Shown here piece by piece: positions 27,805-37,593 of a stretch of DNA of 42,659 nt. Made by a program: the position numbers and the translations under genes. A model generated the notes under the pieces. That model did not search any database, had not been told where the DNA came from, and saw only the letters and a program-made list of their open reading frames with translations. Source of the stretch: an uncultured Alistipes sp. (GTDB lineage Bacteria > Bacteroidota > Bacteroidia > Bacteroidales > Rikenellaceae); the NCBI GenBank assembly GCA_958449275.1, contig CAUDHE010000006.1:1-42659 (forward strand), written 5' to 3'. The first letter of the stretch is position 1. Every line of letters starts with the position of its first letter.

Positions 27805-28833
27805 ATGGATATTACCATACTCGGCATAGAGTCCTCTTGCGACGACACCTCGGCGGCCGTGATACGCAACACGACACTGCTTTCGAACGTCATAGCCTCG
27901 CAGGCCGTGCACGTGAAATACGGCGGCGTGATCCCCGAACTGGCATCGCGCGCCCACCAGCAGAACATCATTCCCGTGGTGGATACCGCACTCAAGGAGG
28001 CGGGCGTAGCGCCCGACAAGATAGACGCCATAGCTTTCACGCGCGGGCCGGGACTGCTGGGTTCGCTTCTGGTAGGCACCTCGTTCGCCAAAGGGCTGTC
28101 GATAGCGAACAACATTCCGCTCGTGGAGGTCAACCATCTGCAAGGGCACATACTCTCGCACTTCATCGACCTGCCCGACCGCGACATGCCGCACCCCGAC
28201 TTTCCGTTTCTATGTCTGCTGGTCAGCGGAGGGCACACCCAGATCGTAAAGGTCTCGTCACCGTCGGAGATGGAGATCATAGGCACCACCATCGACGACG
28301 CCGCAGGCGAAGCATTCGATAAGTGTGCCAAAGTGATGGGACTGCCCTACCCGGGCGGCCCCGTGATCGATAAACTCGCCAAAGAGGGCGATCGCGACGC
28401 CTTTTCGTTCGCCAAACCCCACGTGCGCGGCGAGTACGACTACTCGTTTTCGGGGCTGAAGACCTCGTTTCTCTACACCCTGCGCGAAAGGGTCGCTGCG
28501 GAACCCGACTTCGTGGAACGGCACAAGGCCGACTTGTGCGCATCGCTGCAACACACCGTAATCGATATCTTATTAAGCAAACTGATAAAGGCATCGAAAG
28601 ATTCGGGGATCAGGAACATAGCCATAGCAGGCGGAGTGTCGGCCAATTCGGGACTGCGCGACGCCGTGGCCGAGACGGGACGCCGACGCGGATGGCGCAC
28701 ATTCATCCCCGAAATGAAATTCACCACCGACAATGCCGCCATGATAGCCGTCGCAGGTTACTACCGTTACTGCGACAACATCTTCAGCGACCTCGGCGTA
28801 TCGCCCGCAGCCCGTTTGGAGGAGATTATGTAG
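27805..28833 (+). CDS. tsaD: tRNA N6-threonylcarbamoyladenosine transferase TsaD
   Basis: A 342-residue cytoplasmic ASKHA-fold protein that transfers the threonylcarbamoyl group to A37 of ANN-decoding tRNAs, with TsaB and TsaE. The signatures are GIESSCDDTSAAV (residues 7-19), the kinase-associated region IPELASRAHQQNI with a metal-binding His, FTRGPGLLGSLLVG, LVSGGHTQIV and GGVSANSGLR. Length is normal. It is divergent from tamB and ended by a strong terminator at 28857. Confidence 0.97.
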   Translation: MDITILGIESSCDDTSAAVIRNTTLLSNVIASQAVHVKYGGVIPELASRAHQQNIIPVVDTALKEAGVAPDKIDAIAFTRGPGLLGSLLVGTSFAKGLSIANNIPLVEVNHLQGHILSHFIDLPDRDMPHPDFPFLCLLVSGGHTQIVKVSSPSEMEIIGTTIDDAAGEAFDKCAKVMGLPYPGGPVIDKLAKEGDRDAFSFAKPHVRGEYDYSFSGLKTSFLYTLRERVAAEPDFVERHKADLCASLQHTVIDILLSKLIKASKDSGIRNIAIAGGVSANSGLRDAVAETGRRRGWRTFIPEMKFTTDNAAMIAVAGYYRYCDNIFSDLGVSPAARLEEIM

Positions 28834-28856
28834 CGGCCGTCATACCGCAACAACAA

Positions 28857-28885
28857 CCCCGAGAGTGCTTCACTCTCGGGGTTTT
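28857..28885 (+). terminator. Terminator of tsaD
   Basis: A perfect 11-bp stem (CCCCGAGAGTG / CACTCTCGGGG) with a 3-nt loop is followed by TTTT. It lies between tsaD and the convergent fimbrial tip gene and may serve both. Confidence 0.9.
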
Positions 28886-28909
28886 GCATATTACGAATCT
28901 CGACCGCCG

Positions 28910-31900
28910 CTATTTCTCGACGCAACGCACGAAGCAGGCGTCGCTGCTATCGCCATTGAATACATTGCCTTTCGAGATCGGGAAGAAATCGAACGTGAAG
29001 TAGTTGAAATCCCATCCGATCGCACCGGCATTACGGTCGGTATTATCTGTGGCGATATCGTTTAAAGCCATATTCTCCTTCAGCCAATATATGGCGCCCG
29101 GACGCATGAACAAATCATGGAAAAGAGGCGCTCCCATGGTCCCTTCGGGATAGCTGCCGCCCACGGCATCGAAATATCCCCATCTCTTGTTGCAGGAATA
29201 TCGCAAAACGCCTCGATGTCCGTTGAGATTATCCTTTCGGTGTCCGTATCCCGACGCACCTATCGGGAAAAACAGATTCTTGCCAGTCTCTCGACTATAG
29301 ATGAAACAACCTCGCATTCCGTACGCTCCCGACCGAGTATAGTCGTAACCGTAAACTTCGTCTATGTCGTCCGACACCTCCGTAGCATCGTCGCCGTACA
29401 ATACGCCGAAACCCTGCTCTATTTCATCGGCCCTGTACAACTCTGCGAAATCGTCGTACGAAGCAACACGAATAGTGTTGCTGTTCACCGTAGGATCATC
29501 GAAACTACCCGTACTCGGACTATTCGTTATGCCGCTAACCCAACCGCTCCAAGAATAATATTCGTTTTTGCCGAAATCATCGGGTACAACGTTAATCCAC
29601 GGGGTTTTCGAGTTTTTATTCAATTTCGCATCTATCGGTTGATTCAGGTTGCCGAACTTGAACAACGAACCCTCATCTATCGGACTCGAAGCCTCCTCGG
29701 TCGCATTTCTCATATTAACCGTATGCCAGCGCGTACCGCCCTCGACAAGAGCATCGGGCGCATATCCCTGACGCACGAAAATAAGGTGATAACATGTATT
29801 GTTATGATATTCGACCCTTACAATGGCATAGCGCGACGAATTCTCATCGGCTGCCGTACCGTTGAAATCGATATTGAAATCGATCGGGGTATCCGTTCTG
29901 CCCGATATGATCTCCATACCTGCCATCGTCTCACCGTCGAATTCGATATCGGCCGTCCCTTTTTCGGAGATATTGGGATCCGCGACGCTCAATGTCACCA
30001 ATCCGTCGGGATTCTTTATGACATACGCTCTCCACGGTCCGACCGAGTTGAACGCTTCGAATTTTACGGCCGACTCCATAGGCAACCGTTTCAATACCAC
30101 ATGGAACGATTTATCGTTATTCCACCTGCGCCATACACCTTTGGGATTCACTATACGCCTCACCTGATAGATGGTAACATCGTCCTCGTATTTTCCGCCG
30201 TCGCTCAACGACGCAGTAATTCTCACCACGGCCTTTCGCTGATAAGCCACATAGGGATTGTTTCCCGTGTGCGCGGTCGCCTTAATCAACTGCTTGGCAC
30301 GGGTATACATAGGCAGCGAGAAACGATAGACATTACCCGTCACTTCCGACTCTTCGACACCGTCGACACGGTACATGTCGGTATCCAAAGAACCGGCGGT
30401 CGTATGCGGACCGTACGTCATATCCGAATATACTCGCTCTCCGCGCTTCGGAGCCTGCTCGTAATACGCCTTATTCGAAGTTTGCGTAAACGGAGCCTGC
30501 CCCGTTATGACTGTAGCAGTCGTCTCGTGCAGCGACAGAAATCCATTCCAAGGATTCTCGCCCTCCTTATCCGCGGCCTTATAATATTCGAAATCGGGAT
30601 TAGGTTGATCGGGTGCCCAGCGGTTGTCTATAATCTCGGCCTTCAAGCCCGTGACCGTAACCCCGGGTTCGGTGTTGACCTGAACGGGGAGCATCATCGA
30701 ATGGTTGTAAAGATACGAGATGTAATAGGGATTGGGGATAACGATACCCTTCTCGCGCTCGTAATCGATATGCCAGTCTACGTCGTTGGCATAGCCCCTG
30801 AACCTCATCGTCAGCTTGTAATGGTAGTTACGCTGCGCATCGTAGTCCCGGTCGGTATCCTTGCCGAGCATGAAACGATAGGTAATATCGCCCTCGCTCA
30901 TGTCGCCCGCATTACGCGAAACGTAATGCGCCTTCACCTCGATATAAGAGCCGTAAGGCATTTGGTCTTTGGCATTGGGGCTTATCAAATTACCCGCATC
31001 GTCCTTGTCGCTGCCGTCGGGAAACTCGACTTTCTTGTCGTTGTCCCAGTCCTGCTTCTTGCTTATGCCTTGGCCCTGCATGTTCTCGTAGAAGTACAGA
31101 GCCTCGACTGTCTCGCCGTGCTGGGCCGCGATCTGCTCGTCGACGGACATACGGCCTTCGGCATCGGCCGACAGCTTCGCCGCTCCGTAAACGGGATTAC
31201 CGTTGGTCAGTCGCGCGGGATAGTTGTCGTCCCACGTGGTATTTCCCTTCGCATATTCGATCATCTCGCCTTCGCGAATCAACTCCGTATCTTCGGGAGC
31301 ATCCTTGCCAGGCGTGTTGTCCTTGCCCAGCCAACAGTGCGAAGGAATATCCTTTATCTGCACCGATTGGAGATAGATGTAAATGTTGTCTTTCAACCCC
31401 GAAGCGTCGAACGCCACCGTAACCTTCGATGCCGCGCGGCGAATCCACGCGTGCAACGACATTTCGCGCTTCGCGACGGCGATCAGCGGAGCCTCGGCAG
31501 GTTCCTTGGTCTTGCCGTCGCCCTCGATGAAGCAGCCGAACATCTGGTTGTTTCGCGCCACGTCATTCTTGTCCCACTCCAGCGACACGGCCTTCAGCTT
31601 CTCGACCGTCGTGACATCGTATTCAGCCAGATCGTCCATGTTGGCCACGGCATAGATATAATAACGGCCGTAAGGTATCTTCAGCCCGAATTCGGCATGA
31701 GGCGTTCGGCTCTCGGCCGCATGACCGTTGTCGGCATCGGCGTTAGTGCGATCCGCATCGTCTGCTTCGAAATCATCGATCGAATGCTTATATGCCAGCT
31801 TGCCGTTCTCGTCGTACAGCAACACGCAGAGACTCTCAATCTGCTTTATGGCCTCGCCACCCGCGCGGGTAGCCCCGTTCAGCCCCGAAGACAACGGTTT

Positions 31901-32038
31901 GAATGCCACATCGGCCGTAACCATACACTCGCCCTCGGGAATGATCCCGCCGCCGTAATCGTCGGTCATGTCCTTGGTACATGCCGCAAGACCGAATACC
32001 GACATGCACAACAGAATATATTGAATACTTCGTTTCAT
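28910..32038 (-). CDS. Large fimbrial tip/adhesin lipoprotein, last gene of fimbrial operon 1
   Basis: A 1042-residue lipoprotein (lipobox Cys20, FGLAAC). The N-terminal third looks like a FimB/Mfa2-type fimbrillin fold (IESLCVLLYDENGKL, IPYGRYYIYAVANMDDL). The middle resembles DUF4906-type adhesin regions. The C-terminal third ends in SSDACFVRCVEK, the ending common to FISUMP/DUF1566-like surface domains. A Thr-Arg-Ala site at Arg58 (GATRAGG) is a likely processing site shared with the other subunits. By position and size it is the probable distal tip of the fimbria, equivalent to the accessory subunits of P. gingivalis fimbriae. Ligand unknown. It is 15 bp downstream of the minor fimbrillin gene. 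Confidence 0.82.
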   Translation of the reverse strand: MKRSIQYILLCMSVFGLAACTKDMTDDYGGGIIPEGECMVTADVAFKPLSSGLNGATRAGGEAIKQIESLCVLLYDENGKLAYKHSIDDFEADDADRTNADADNGHAAESRTPHAEFGLKIPYGRYYIYAVANMDDLAEYDVTTVEKLKAVSLEWDKNDVARNNQMFGCFIEGDGKTKEPAEAPLIAVAKREMSLHAWIRRAASKVTVAFDASGLKDNIYIYLQSVQIKDIPSHCWLGKDNTPGKDAPEDTELIREGEMIEYAKGNTTWDDNYPARLTNGNPVYGAAKLSADAEGRMSVDEQIAAQHGETVEALYFYENMQGQGISKKQDWDNDKKVEFPDGSDKDDAGNLISPNAKDQMPYGSYIEVKAHYVSRNAGDMSEGDITYRFMLGKDTDRDYDAQRNYHYKLTMRFRGYANDVDWHIDYEREKGIVIPNPYYISYLYNHSMMLPVQVNTEPGVTVTGLKAEIIDNRWAPDQPNPDFEYYKAADKEGENPWNGFLSLHETTATVITGQAPFTQTSNKAYYEQAPKRGERVYSDMTYGPHTTAGSLDTDMYRVDGVEESEVTGNVYRFSLPMYTRAKQLIKATAHTGNNPYVAYQRKAVVRITASLSDGGKYEDDVTIYQVRRIVNPKGVWRRWNNDKSFHVVLKRLPMESAVKFEAFNSVGPWRAYVIKNPDGLVTLSVADPNISEKGTADIEFDGETMAGMEIISGRTDTPIDFNIDFNGTAADENSSRYAIVRVEYHNNTCYHLIFVRQGYAPDALVEGGTRWHTVNMRNATEEASSPIDEGSLFKFGNLNQPIDAKLNKNSKTPWINVVPDDFGKNEYYSWSGWVSGITNSPSTGSFDDPTVNSNTIRVASYDDFAELYRADEIEQGFGVLYGDDATEVSDDIDEVYGYDYTRSGAYGMRGCFIYSRETGKNLFFPIGASGYGHRKDNLNGHRGVLRYSCNKRWGYFDAVGGSYPEGTMGAPLFHDLFMRPGAIYWLKENMALNDIATDNTDRNAGAIGWDFNYFTFDFFPISKGNVFNGDSSDACFVRCVEK

Positions 32039-32053
32039 CTCTTCGGTATGATA

Positions 32054-33169
32054 TTAATCTCTGTCCAGTCCGAAATCGGGATCGAGCGTCACTTCGCCGT
32101 ACGGCCGCAGATCGACCGCCCACTTCACGTCGGATACGCCGAAAACTATGTTCACCACCACATGCGTATTGCGTGGCAATCGGTCGAGATTGGTGAGATA
32201 GCCGTAATCGGTATCGGCACCGTTTACCGAAATTGACATGGAGTAGTTTTTGGCATCCTCGTCTGATTTCTCGGGGGAATACTTTCCCTCGAGCAGATAG
32301 ACGAGCGGCGGAGTGACCGTTTTTCCTGCGGGCAACGCGAAACCTCCGTCATCGAAAGTTTTTTCGAACGTGTAATATTCGTTATTGCCCACATTGGGCA
32401 CATCGAAATCGAGGATATCGAGTCCGTCGCCATATTCGTTCACATGCGGCAAATAATACTCGCGTCTCGACATCTTGTCGATGGCGAGCGCCGTCAGCAC
32501 TCGGTCGCTGCCGCTTTTGTTCGTTATGTTGAACGTGAATTTCACGGCCGCGCGATGCAGGATGATATTGTGCGACAGATCCTTGTCGCCAACCTCTATC
32601 TCCTCGCACTTGCTCATCGGAAGACCGCCCGCATACTTTTCGTCGGCATCGCCCCGGGCATCGAGCTCCGAGCCTACACCGTCGTTCAAACGCACCTCCA
32701 GTCCCGCGATCTCCTCGCTCGGGAACGGTTTTCCCACCTCGATTCCACCCAGATAGAGATGCAAATCGGCCACGGGGTTACCTTCGTAATCGCGTACCTT
32801 CACCGATTTGTTATTCTCGTTGACAAATACGTACACCTTTTTGGTCTCGTTGGCGCGCACCTTGAAATGCTCGTCGCCGTATTCGACCACCGCTCCAGCA
32901 TACAAGAATCTGTTGGCCTCCACGTCGCCGTCCTTGTCGACCACGACGATACGCAATGTCTGCATCATCTCGGCATCGTTGGCGGGATCCTCGTATACGT
33001 CGGCACGTGTCGAACGCGCAGGCTTCGCGGCGTCGGACAATGCCACGCCGATATTCAGATTCACCCAAATCTCCTTTTCGGGCGCGGGAACATCCGCCAC
33101 CGACTTATCGCACCCCGAAGCAAAGAGAGAGACGAGGCACAAAATCGCGATATGTACCGAATTTCTCAT
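32054..33169 (-). CDS. Minor fimbrillin-like lipoprotein, operon 1
   Basis: A 371-residue lipoprotein (lipobox Cys20, LFASGC) with the two-domain beta fold expected of Mfa/Fim subunits. An early strand (EIWVNLNIGVAL) is followed by a processing-like Arg55 (ARSTRADV). Further strands include TLRIVVVDKDGDV and AAVKFTFNITN, and a C-terminal segment reads DVKWAVDLRPYGEVTLDPDF. It probably assembles into the fimbria between the shaft and the tip protein. It starts 2 bp after the anchor gene stop and is followed by the tip gene at 15 bp, so it is firmly part of the operon. Confidence 0.82.
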   Translation of the reverse strand: MRNSVHIAILCLVSLFASGCDKSVADVPAPEKEIWVNLNIGVALSDAAKPARSTRADVYEDPANDAEMMQTLRIVVVDKDGDVEANRFLYAGAVVEYGDEHFKVRANETKKVYVFVNENNKSVKVRDYEGNPVADLHLYLGGIEVGKPFPSEEIAGLEVRLNDGVGSELDARGDADEKYAGGLPMSKCEEIEVGDKDLSHNIILHRAAVKFTFNITNKSGSDRVLTALAIDKMSRREYYLPHVNEYGDGLDILDFDVPNVGNNEYYTFEKTFDDGGFALPAGKTVTPPLVYLLEGKYSPEKSDEDAKNYSMSISVNGADTDYGYLTNLDRLPRNTHVVVNIVFGVSDVKWAVDLRPYGEVTLDPDFGLDRD

Positions 33170-33171
33170 TT

Positions 33172-34182
33172 TTACAGATCCGAATCGTTGATTCTGACAG
33201 TCCAGTCGTTAATTTTAATATAAGTCCTGATCCATGTGCCGCTCTTGTCGAGGAAGAAGATCAACGACCACTCGCTTTCGCGATCGAGGAACTCCTGCGA
33301 CGGCATCTGCGAATAAAGATCGCTTTTGAGCAGCAACAGATAGTTTATCAAAGGTATGTCGATGATGTTCGCGCCGTCCTCCTTGCGGCTCACAATAAGC
33401 CTGGGACTGTTCTTGGTCATGAGGCGCGAAGTCGAGAACTCCGCATAAGCCACCACCACTTCGCGCTCGTCGTCGGTCACGCCCGTCGAGGCCTGACCTC
33501 GCGCCCACGGAGTATAGGTCACACTACCGTTGGGGATCAGATCGTTATCGGCACCGAAAAGCGTATTGTCGTCGGTGATGCGGAACTCGAAATCCTTATC
33601 ATCCACGGCATCGCCGCTCATCTGTTGCAAAACGATACGGATATTGTTCGTGTTCTTCATCATCTCCACCACGCCTTCGCCGTACATGTCGGCGGTGGCC
33701 ATCGTCAGCTCGCCCCAATACATCCCGTGCAGATTCTTACGCTCGGGAGCGGTGAGACAATCAGCGTCCAACACAGCCCGCAGATCGTCGCGCATGGTTC
33801 CCGCAGCAGGAGTGCGCACGAACGAGAACGAACTCTCGTCGCAAGCCATGCCGCCGTAAGCGGCGAACCGATAATTGCCCGGCGCGAGATCGAGTCGCAT
33901 ACGATAAGACTCGTCGCCCAACTCGGGACCCGTGACGGTACGGGTGTCGACATAATTGCCCTTGTCGTCGTAGATCAGCAGCGTCAGACAGTCGACCTTT
34001 TTGGGGAATGCGTTGGCATACTCCATATTATAGTCGTATATGAAACGCAGCGACACGCCGTGCGGACACGCTTCGAGATCTTCGTAGATGGTCTCGCACG
34101 AGGACAAGGCGGCCGTCATCAGTGCGACACCGAATGCCGCACCGACGAGCCGTGAAATCATATTTCGTTTTTTGCTTCGCAT
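33172..34182 (-). CDS. FimB/Mfa2-family fimbrial anchor lipoprotein, operon 1
   Basis: A 336-residue lipoprotein of the FimB/Mfa2 family, which anchors the fimbria to the outer membrane and limits its length. The lipobox is ALSSC. The family hallmark follows: CPHGVSLRFIYDYNMEYANAF, then CLTLLIYDDKGNYV and LAPGNYRFAAYGGM. The C-terminus ends SGTWIRTYIKINDWTVRIND. Unlike the other three fimbrillin-type proteins in this region it has no Thr-Arg-Ala/Ser site after the lipobox, in keeping with a base that stays lipid-anchored. ATG 34161 is an alternative start. It lies 3 bp downstream of the major fimbrillin gene. Confidence 0.9.
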   Translation of the reverse strand: MRSKKRNMISRLVGAAFGVALMTAALSSCETIYEDLEACPHGVSLRFIYDYNMEYANAFPKKVDCLTLLIYDDKGNYVDTRTVTGPELGDESYRMRLDLAPGNYRFAAYGGMACDESSFSFVRTPAAGTMRDDLRAVLDADCLTAPERKNLHGMYWGELTMATADMYGEGVVEMMKNTNNIRIVLQQMSGDAVDDKDFEFRITDDNTLFGADNDLIPNGSVTYTPWARGQASTGVTDDEREVVVAYAEFSTSRLMTKNSPRLIVSRKEDGANIIDIPLINYLLLLKSDLYSQMPSQEFLDRESEWSLIFFLDKSGTWIRTYIKINDWTVRINDSDL

Positions 34183-34185
34183 TTT

Positions 34186-36145
34186 TTAGAATTCGATATT
34201 GTTGACGCGAACCACCCAGGGCAGAACCTCTACCGAAAGTCGGAGGTAAACATCGCCCTTCTCGTCGGGAGTATCGGGATCGACGGGATCGGGATCGTTC
34301 TCCGTAACGCGGGGATGGCCCAAACGATTGATCTTGGTTACCGAAAGTTTGTAGACATTGTTGCGCACCACTGCGAACTCCATCGGGCCCATTGCGGCGG
34401 GAGCGTTGTTGTCGTTGTGGCGATTCCAATAATAGTAATAGAAGAAGTAACCCACGCCGTAATTCTTGCCGCCGCCGACCGCCGATTCGGCATCGTCGCT
34501 GGCCTCGTAGAGGGTGAAACCGGCCGCCACGGCAGCTTTCTTGAAGGCCGACAAAGCGGCCGCATCGGCACCGTTGGTCTCCAGCACCTTGGCATACAGC
34601 TCGTTGGGCACACCCAAAGAGACTCCGTCCTTACCCTTGGCATCCGACATGGCGGCATTGTAGATGGGCGAACCTTCTCCGTTCTCGATCTCGGCCTTTA
34701 TCTGGTCGTTCCAACCCACATACAGTTTGTTGTTGAACACATAGAGGATGGGGTATTTCTTGCCGTCGATCACTTTGGTGTAAGTGTCGGGCTCATCGTA
34801 GGTGCCGTTCACGGCCTTTTCGAGGGTTTCGTTGGCACCTCCGTTTTCGGGAACTATGAGCTTACCCTTGAATACGATACCCGTCGAGATTCCGTTCTTC
34901 TGAGAATTCACGTCGGGAATCGTGTTTTCGGTAACGTAACGCCAGATGCGATATCCCGTTTTGTCGTAACCCGCGGGGCCACCCGTCCACTCATCGCCCG
35001 AAAGCTCCGTACTGCCCAGCACCTGAGACATATCGTAGCTGTCCCAATGATTGCGGGTATCGGCATCGATAGTGCCGTCGTTATTGAAGAAACGATAATT
35101 GAAATGTTTTTCGAGTTCGGCACCGGCATCGTTCAACTGCGCGTTAGACTTGAAATCGCAGTCGGTATCGACCACGTAGTTGCCCGTCTTGTCTTTCGCG
35201 GCATTCGCACCGTACTCCGAACCGCAGATAGCGAAATTGGGACCGCCTGCCAAACCGTTGTCCGACACTCGGCGCAGATAGTAGAACTCCTTGCTCATGT
35301 TCACCAGCGCCATGCGCACCAGCTCCACTTGCAGACTGCCGTCGGCGGCACCGTCGGTCACACCGATGTTGTAAGTACGCTCCTTACCCGAATCGTTGCC
35401 GTCGCGGTAGTCGAAACGCGCTACCGAACGCTCGACCTCGATTGCACCTTCGTTATTGACCGACGCGTCGTTGTTGCCGCACAAGTCGAACGGATTGGTC
35501 TCCTTGGCATAATTGGTCATCCACACGTCGTATGTCTTGGGAAGTTTCTTTTCGGCGATCTTCGCGTTAGACATGAGGAACGAACCGCTGCTCCATATCA
35601 CGGTGTTGTGATTCTTCGCATCGGCGGTCTCCACGACCGTGCAAACGGCATCGAGCCATGCCGACTTGTCGTCCTTGCCCAACACGTCGATCAACTCGTA
35701 CGTGGGGTTGCAGAACGCGAACACATGAACCTTCTTCTCGGGATCGTCGTTGGTGTCGTAATAGGCTTTCAAAGCGGTAGCCGATATGGCAGCCGTGGCC
35801 GATACGGTCGGCTTGCCGGCTACGGTCGACGTCGAAAGATTGCCCGCAATGCTGTGGCCGATGTAGTTGTCGTCGGTATCGGCCAGCACGAGCAGCAGCG
35901 AATTTACCTTATTCTCACCGTCCTGACCTACCTCGGTACCGCTCGTCGAACCTCCGTCGGGCCCTGTCTCGCTTCGCGTGCCGTTAGGCGACGGCAAAGT
36001 GACGTCCACACTCATGTAAACCGCATCCTTAGAGCCATCCGTGAGGGGGGGGGGTAGGATCGGATTCGTTCACGCTTTCGTTGTTGCATCCGGCAAACAT
36101 GCCCATCGCAAGCATGCCGACAAAAAATTTACTCCAGACTTTCAT
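34186..36145 (-). CDS. Major fimbrillin (Mfa1-like), out of frame at a C10 tract
   Basis: The start at 36145 gives a lipoprotein signal (MKVWSKFFVGMLAMGMFAGC) and NNESVNESDP, then a run of ten C (plus-strand G, 36045-36054). With ten C the frame ends at a TAA about 37 codons in. With nine (or twelve) C it joins the long frame as DPTPPLTDGSKDAVYMSVDV to give a 652-residue Mfa1/FimA-type subunit. The joined sequence has the normal early strand (AVYMSVDVTLP), a processing-like Arg57 (NGTRSE), a second fold start (VNSLLLVLADTDDNYIG) and the C-terminal strand LPWVVRVNNIEF that donates to the neighbour in type V pili. So this copy is OFF as read, most likely a phase variant rather than a dead gene. 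It is third in the operon, 22 bp after the DUF3868 gene. Confidence 0.85.
36045..36054 (-). repeat. C10 slippage tract in major fimbrillin gene
   Basis: Ten C on the coding (minus) strand, beginning with the second base of codon 31. The reading frame is open only when the count is a multiple of three, so the present count is an OFF state. Confidence 0.9.
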
Positions 36146-36167
36146 TTTCTCTATTTATATTTATCGA

Positions 36168-37586
36168 TTACTTTCTTATTCTCTCTATTTGTCGCAAAGC
36201 ATCCTCGGCCTCGGCTATACCGCCGTTTTCGGCCGCTTCGAACAGACGTGCCGCCGCATCGTAATCGCCCGACATCGCAGCGAACACACCACGGGCGTAA
36301 ACCGCCTGAGGACCGTCGCCCGCCTTGGTCAGATAGCGTTCGGCATTCTTCATGTCGCCGCGCCCCATCGCCGAGTTGGCGGCATTCAGATTTGCCGTGC
36401 CGTCGTCGGGGAACATGCGTACGGCGATCTCGAACACTTCGTTATATTCGTCGCTGCCCTGCTCCATTTGCTCGGCCACCAGATACATCTCCGACAGACT
36501 GAGTTTCTGAGGTTGGGTCTTGAGCAGACGCCTGATCTCCTCCACATCGGTATATGCACGCACCTCGTACTCGACGGCATAATCCGAATGACGCAGTGCG
36601 GGATAGACGTTTTTCAACAGATAGGCATACTCCTCGGGATAGGTCGACTTGATCTTCGCGTCCTTGGCATCGGGAGCCAGATCGCCGCGGATCAACACCA
36701 GAATACCGTCGCGGTTCTTCAGATCGGAACTCTCCACGAAACGTTCCAACCCTTCCCAGTCCTCGGGTTCGTACGACGTGGCGAGCAGATCGGCAGGGAA
36801 ATCATACTGCTTGCGAACATACTCCTTGAGTGTCTCGGTACGTCCCTTGGCCAAACGGATATTGTTGTCGTAAGGACCTTCGGGCGAGGCATAACCCTTT
36901 ATCGACACGGCCGTTATACGCGTATCGGCATCGTTCCTCACCAAATCGATGGTATTGCGTATCTTCTGCAACTCCACGGGATTCTGACGATAATCCTCGT
37001 ATATTTCGGTGCGGTTGACGGGGAAATCGATGAAAGCCGAACCCTTGGCCTCGCGCATCTTCACAGCCTCGCCTTTGGGCGGGATGTATACGAAAACGGG
37101 TGCGAAAGTCTTGGGTGCGAAATCGAGCGTGGCAAGCAGATCGTCGGCATGCGAGATCTCCTCGCCCGTACATCCTCGCAACTCGGTCGCGAGGATCAGC
37201 TCCGCTTCGGCCATCCACTCGCCGTAGGGCACCGTCGCACGATACTCGACGGTACGGGTGCGCCCGACACGATAGAGCGAATTTTCGTTCAGAGGAGAGT
37301 CGTTGCGCAGGTGGCGGAAATAACGGGTGCGTCCCGCCACGATAAAACTTTCCAGCGGCATGCTGCCCGTCTCCGACTCCAGCACGGGAGTCACCACGAT
37401 CTCCATGTCGGTTCCCAACTCCAGATCGGCTACGTCGACATCTATCGACACGAACAGATTGCCCTCGGTGCGGGCCGCGTCGACCGCCGACACCCGAACC
37501 TGACGATGCGCGATCGACTGAGCGCCGACAGCGACGGCGCACAAGCATGAAACGAGAATGCAAAATATCTTTTTCATAATCATCAT
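36168..37586 (-). CDS. DUF3868/OmpA-like fimbrial accessory protein, operon 1
   Basis: A 472-residue secreted protein (signal peptide ending at about VAVGAQ, residue 23; ATG 37577 is an equally good start). The N-terminal DUF3868 domain (about 30-190) carries strands such as NLFVSIDVDVADLELGTDMEI. An OmpA-like peptidoglycan-binding domain follows at about 215-350, with the motif GYASPEGPYDNNIRLAKGRT. A TPR-like helical tail (EVFEIAVRMFPDDGTANLNAA, about 385-465) ends the protein. Such genes accompany Mfa-type fimbrial operons, where they are thought to link the assembly platform to the cell wall. The plus-strand operon holds a paralogue. It is 7 bp after the DUF3575 gene. Confidence 0.88.
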   Translation of the reverse strand: MMIMKKIFCILVSCLCAVAVGAQSIAHRQVRVSAVDAARTEGNLFVSIDVDVADLELGTDMEIVVTPVLESETGSMPLESFIVAGRTRYFRHLRNDSPLNENSLYRVGRTRTVEYRATVPYGEWMAEAELILATELRGCTGEEISHADDLLATLDFAPKTFAPVFVYIPPKGEAVKMREAKGSAFIDFPVNRTEIYEDYRQNPVELQKIRNTIDLVRNDADTRITAVSIKGYASPEGPYDNNIRLAKGRTETLKEYVRKQYDFPADLLATSYEPEDWEGLERFVESSDLKNRDGILVLIRGDLAPDAKDAKIKSTYPEEYAYLLKNVYPALRHSDYAVEYEVRAYTDVEEIRRLLKTQPQKLSLSEMYLVAEQMEQGSDEYNEVFEIAVRMFPDDGTANLNAANSAMGRGDMKNAERYLTKAGDGPQAVYARGVFAAMSGDYDAAARLFEAAENGGIAEAEDALRQIERIRK

Positions 37587-37593
37587 ATCGCGT

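Noticed and set aside
29117..32236. Open frame of over 1000 codons on the plus strand opposite the tip protein gene
   Set aside because: It is antisense to a well-supported lipoprotein gene with a clear signal peptide, and the antisense product has low complexity and no recognisable motif.
36045..36145. Major fimbrillin called as a plain pseudogene, or as a shorter gene starting at ATG 36015
   Set aside because: Starting at 36015 would leave an exported subunit without a signal peptide, while the upstream frame supplies a perfect lipoprotein signal; the only defect is the homopolymer length. A sequencing error in the run remains possible.
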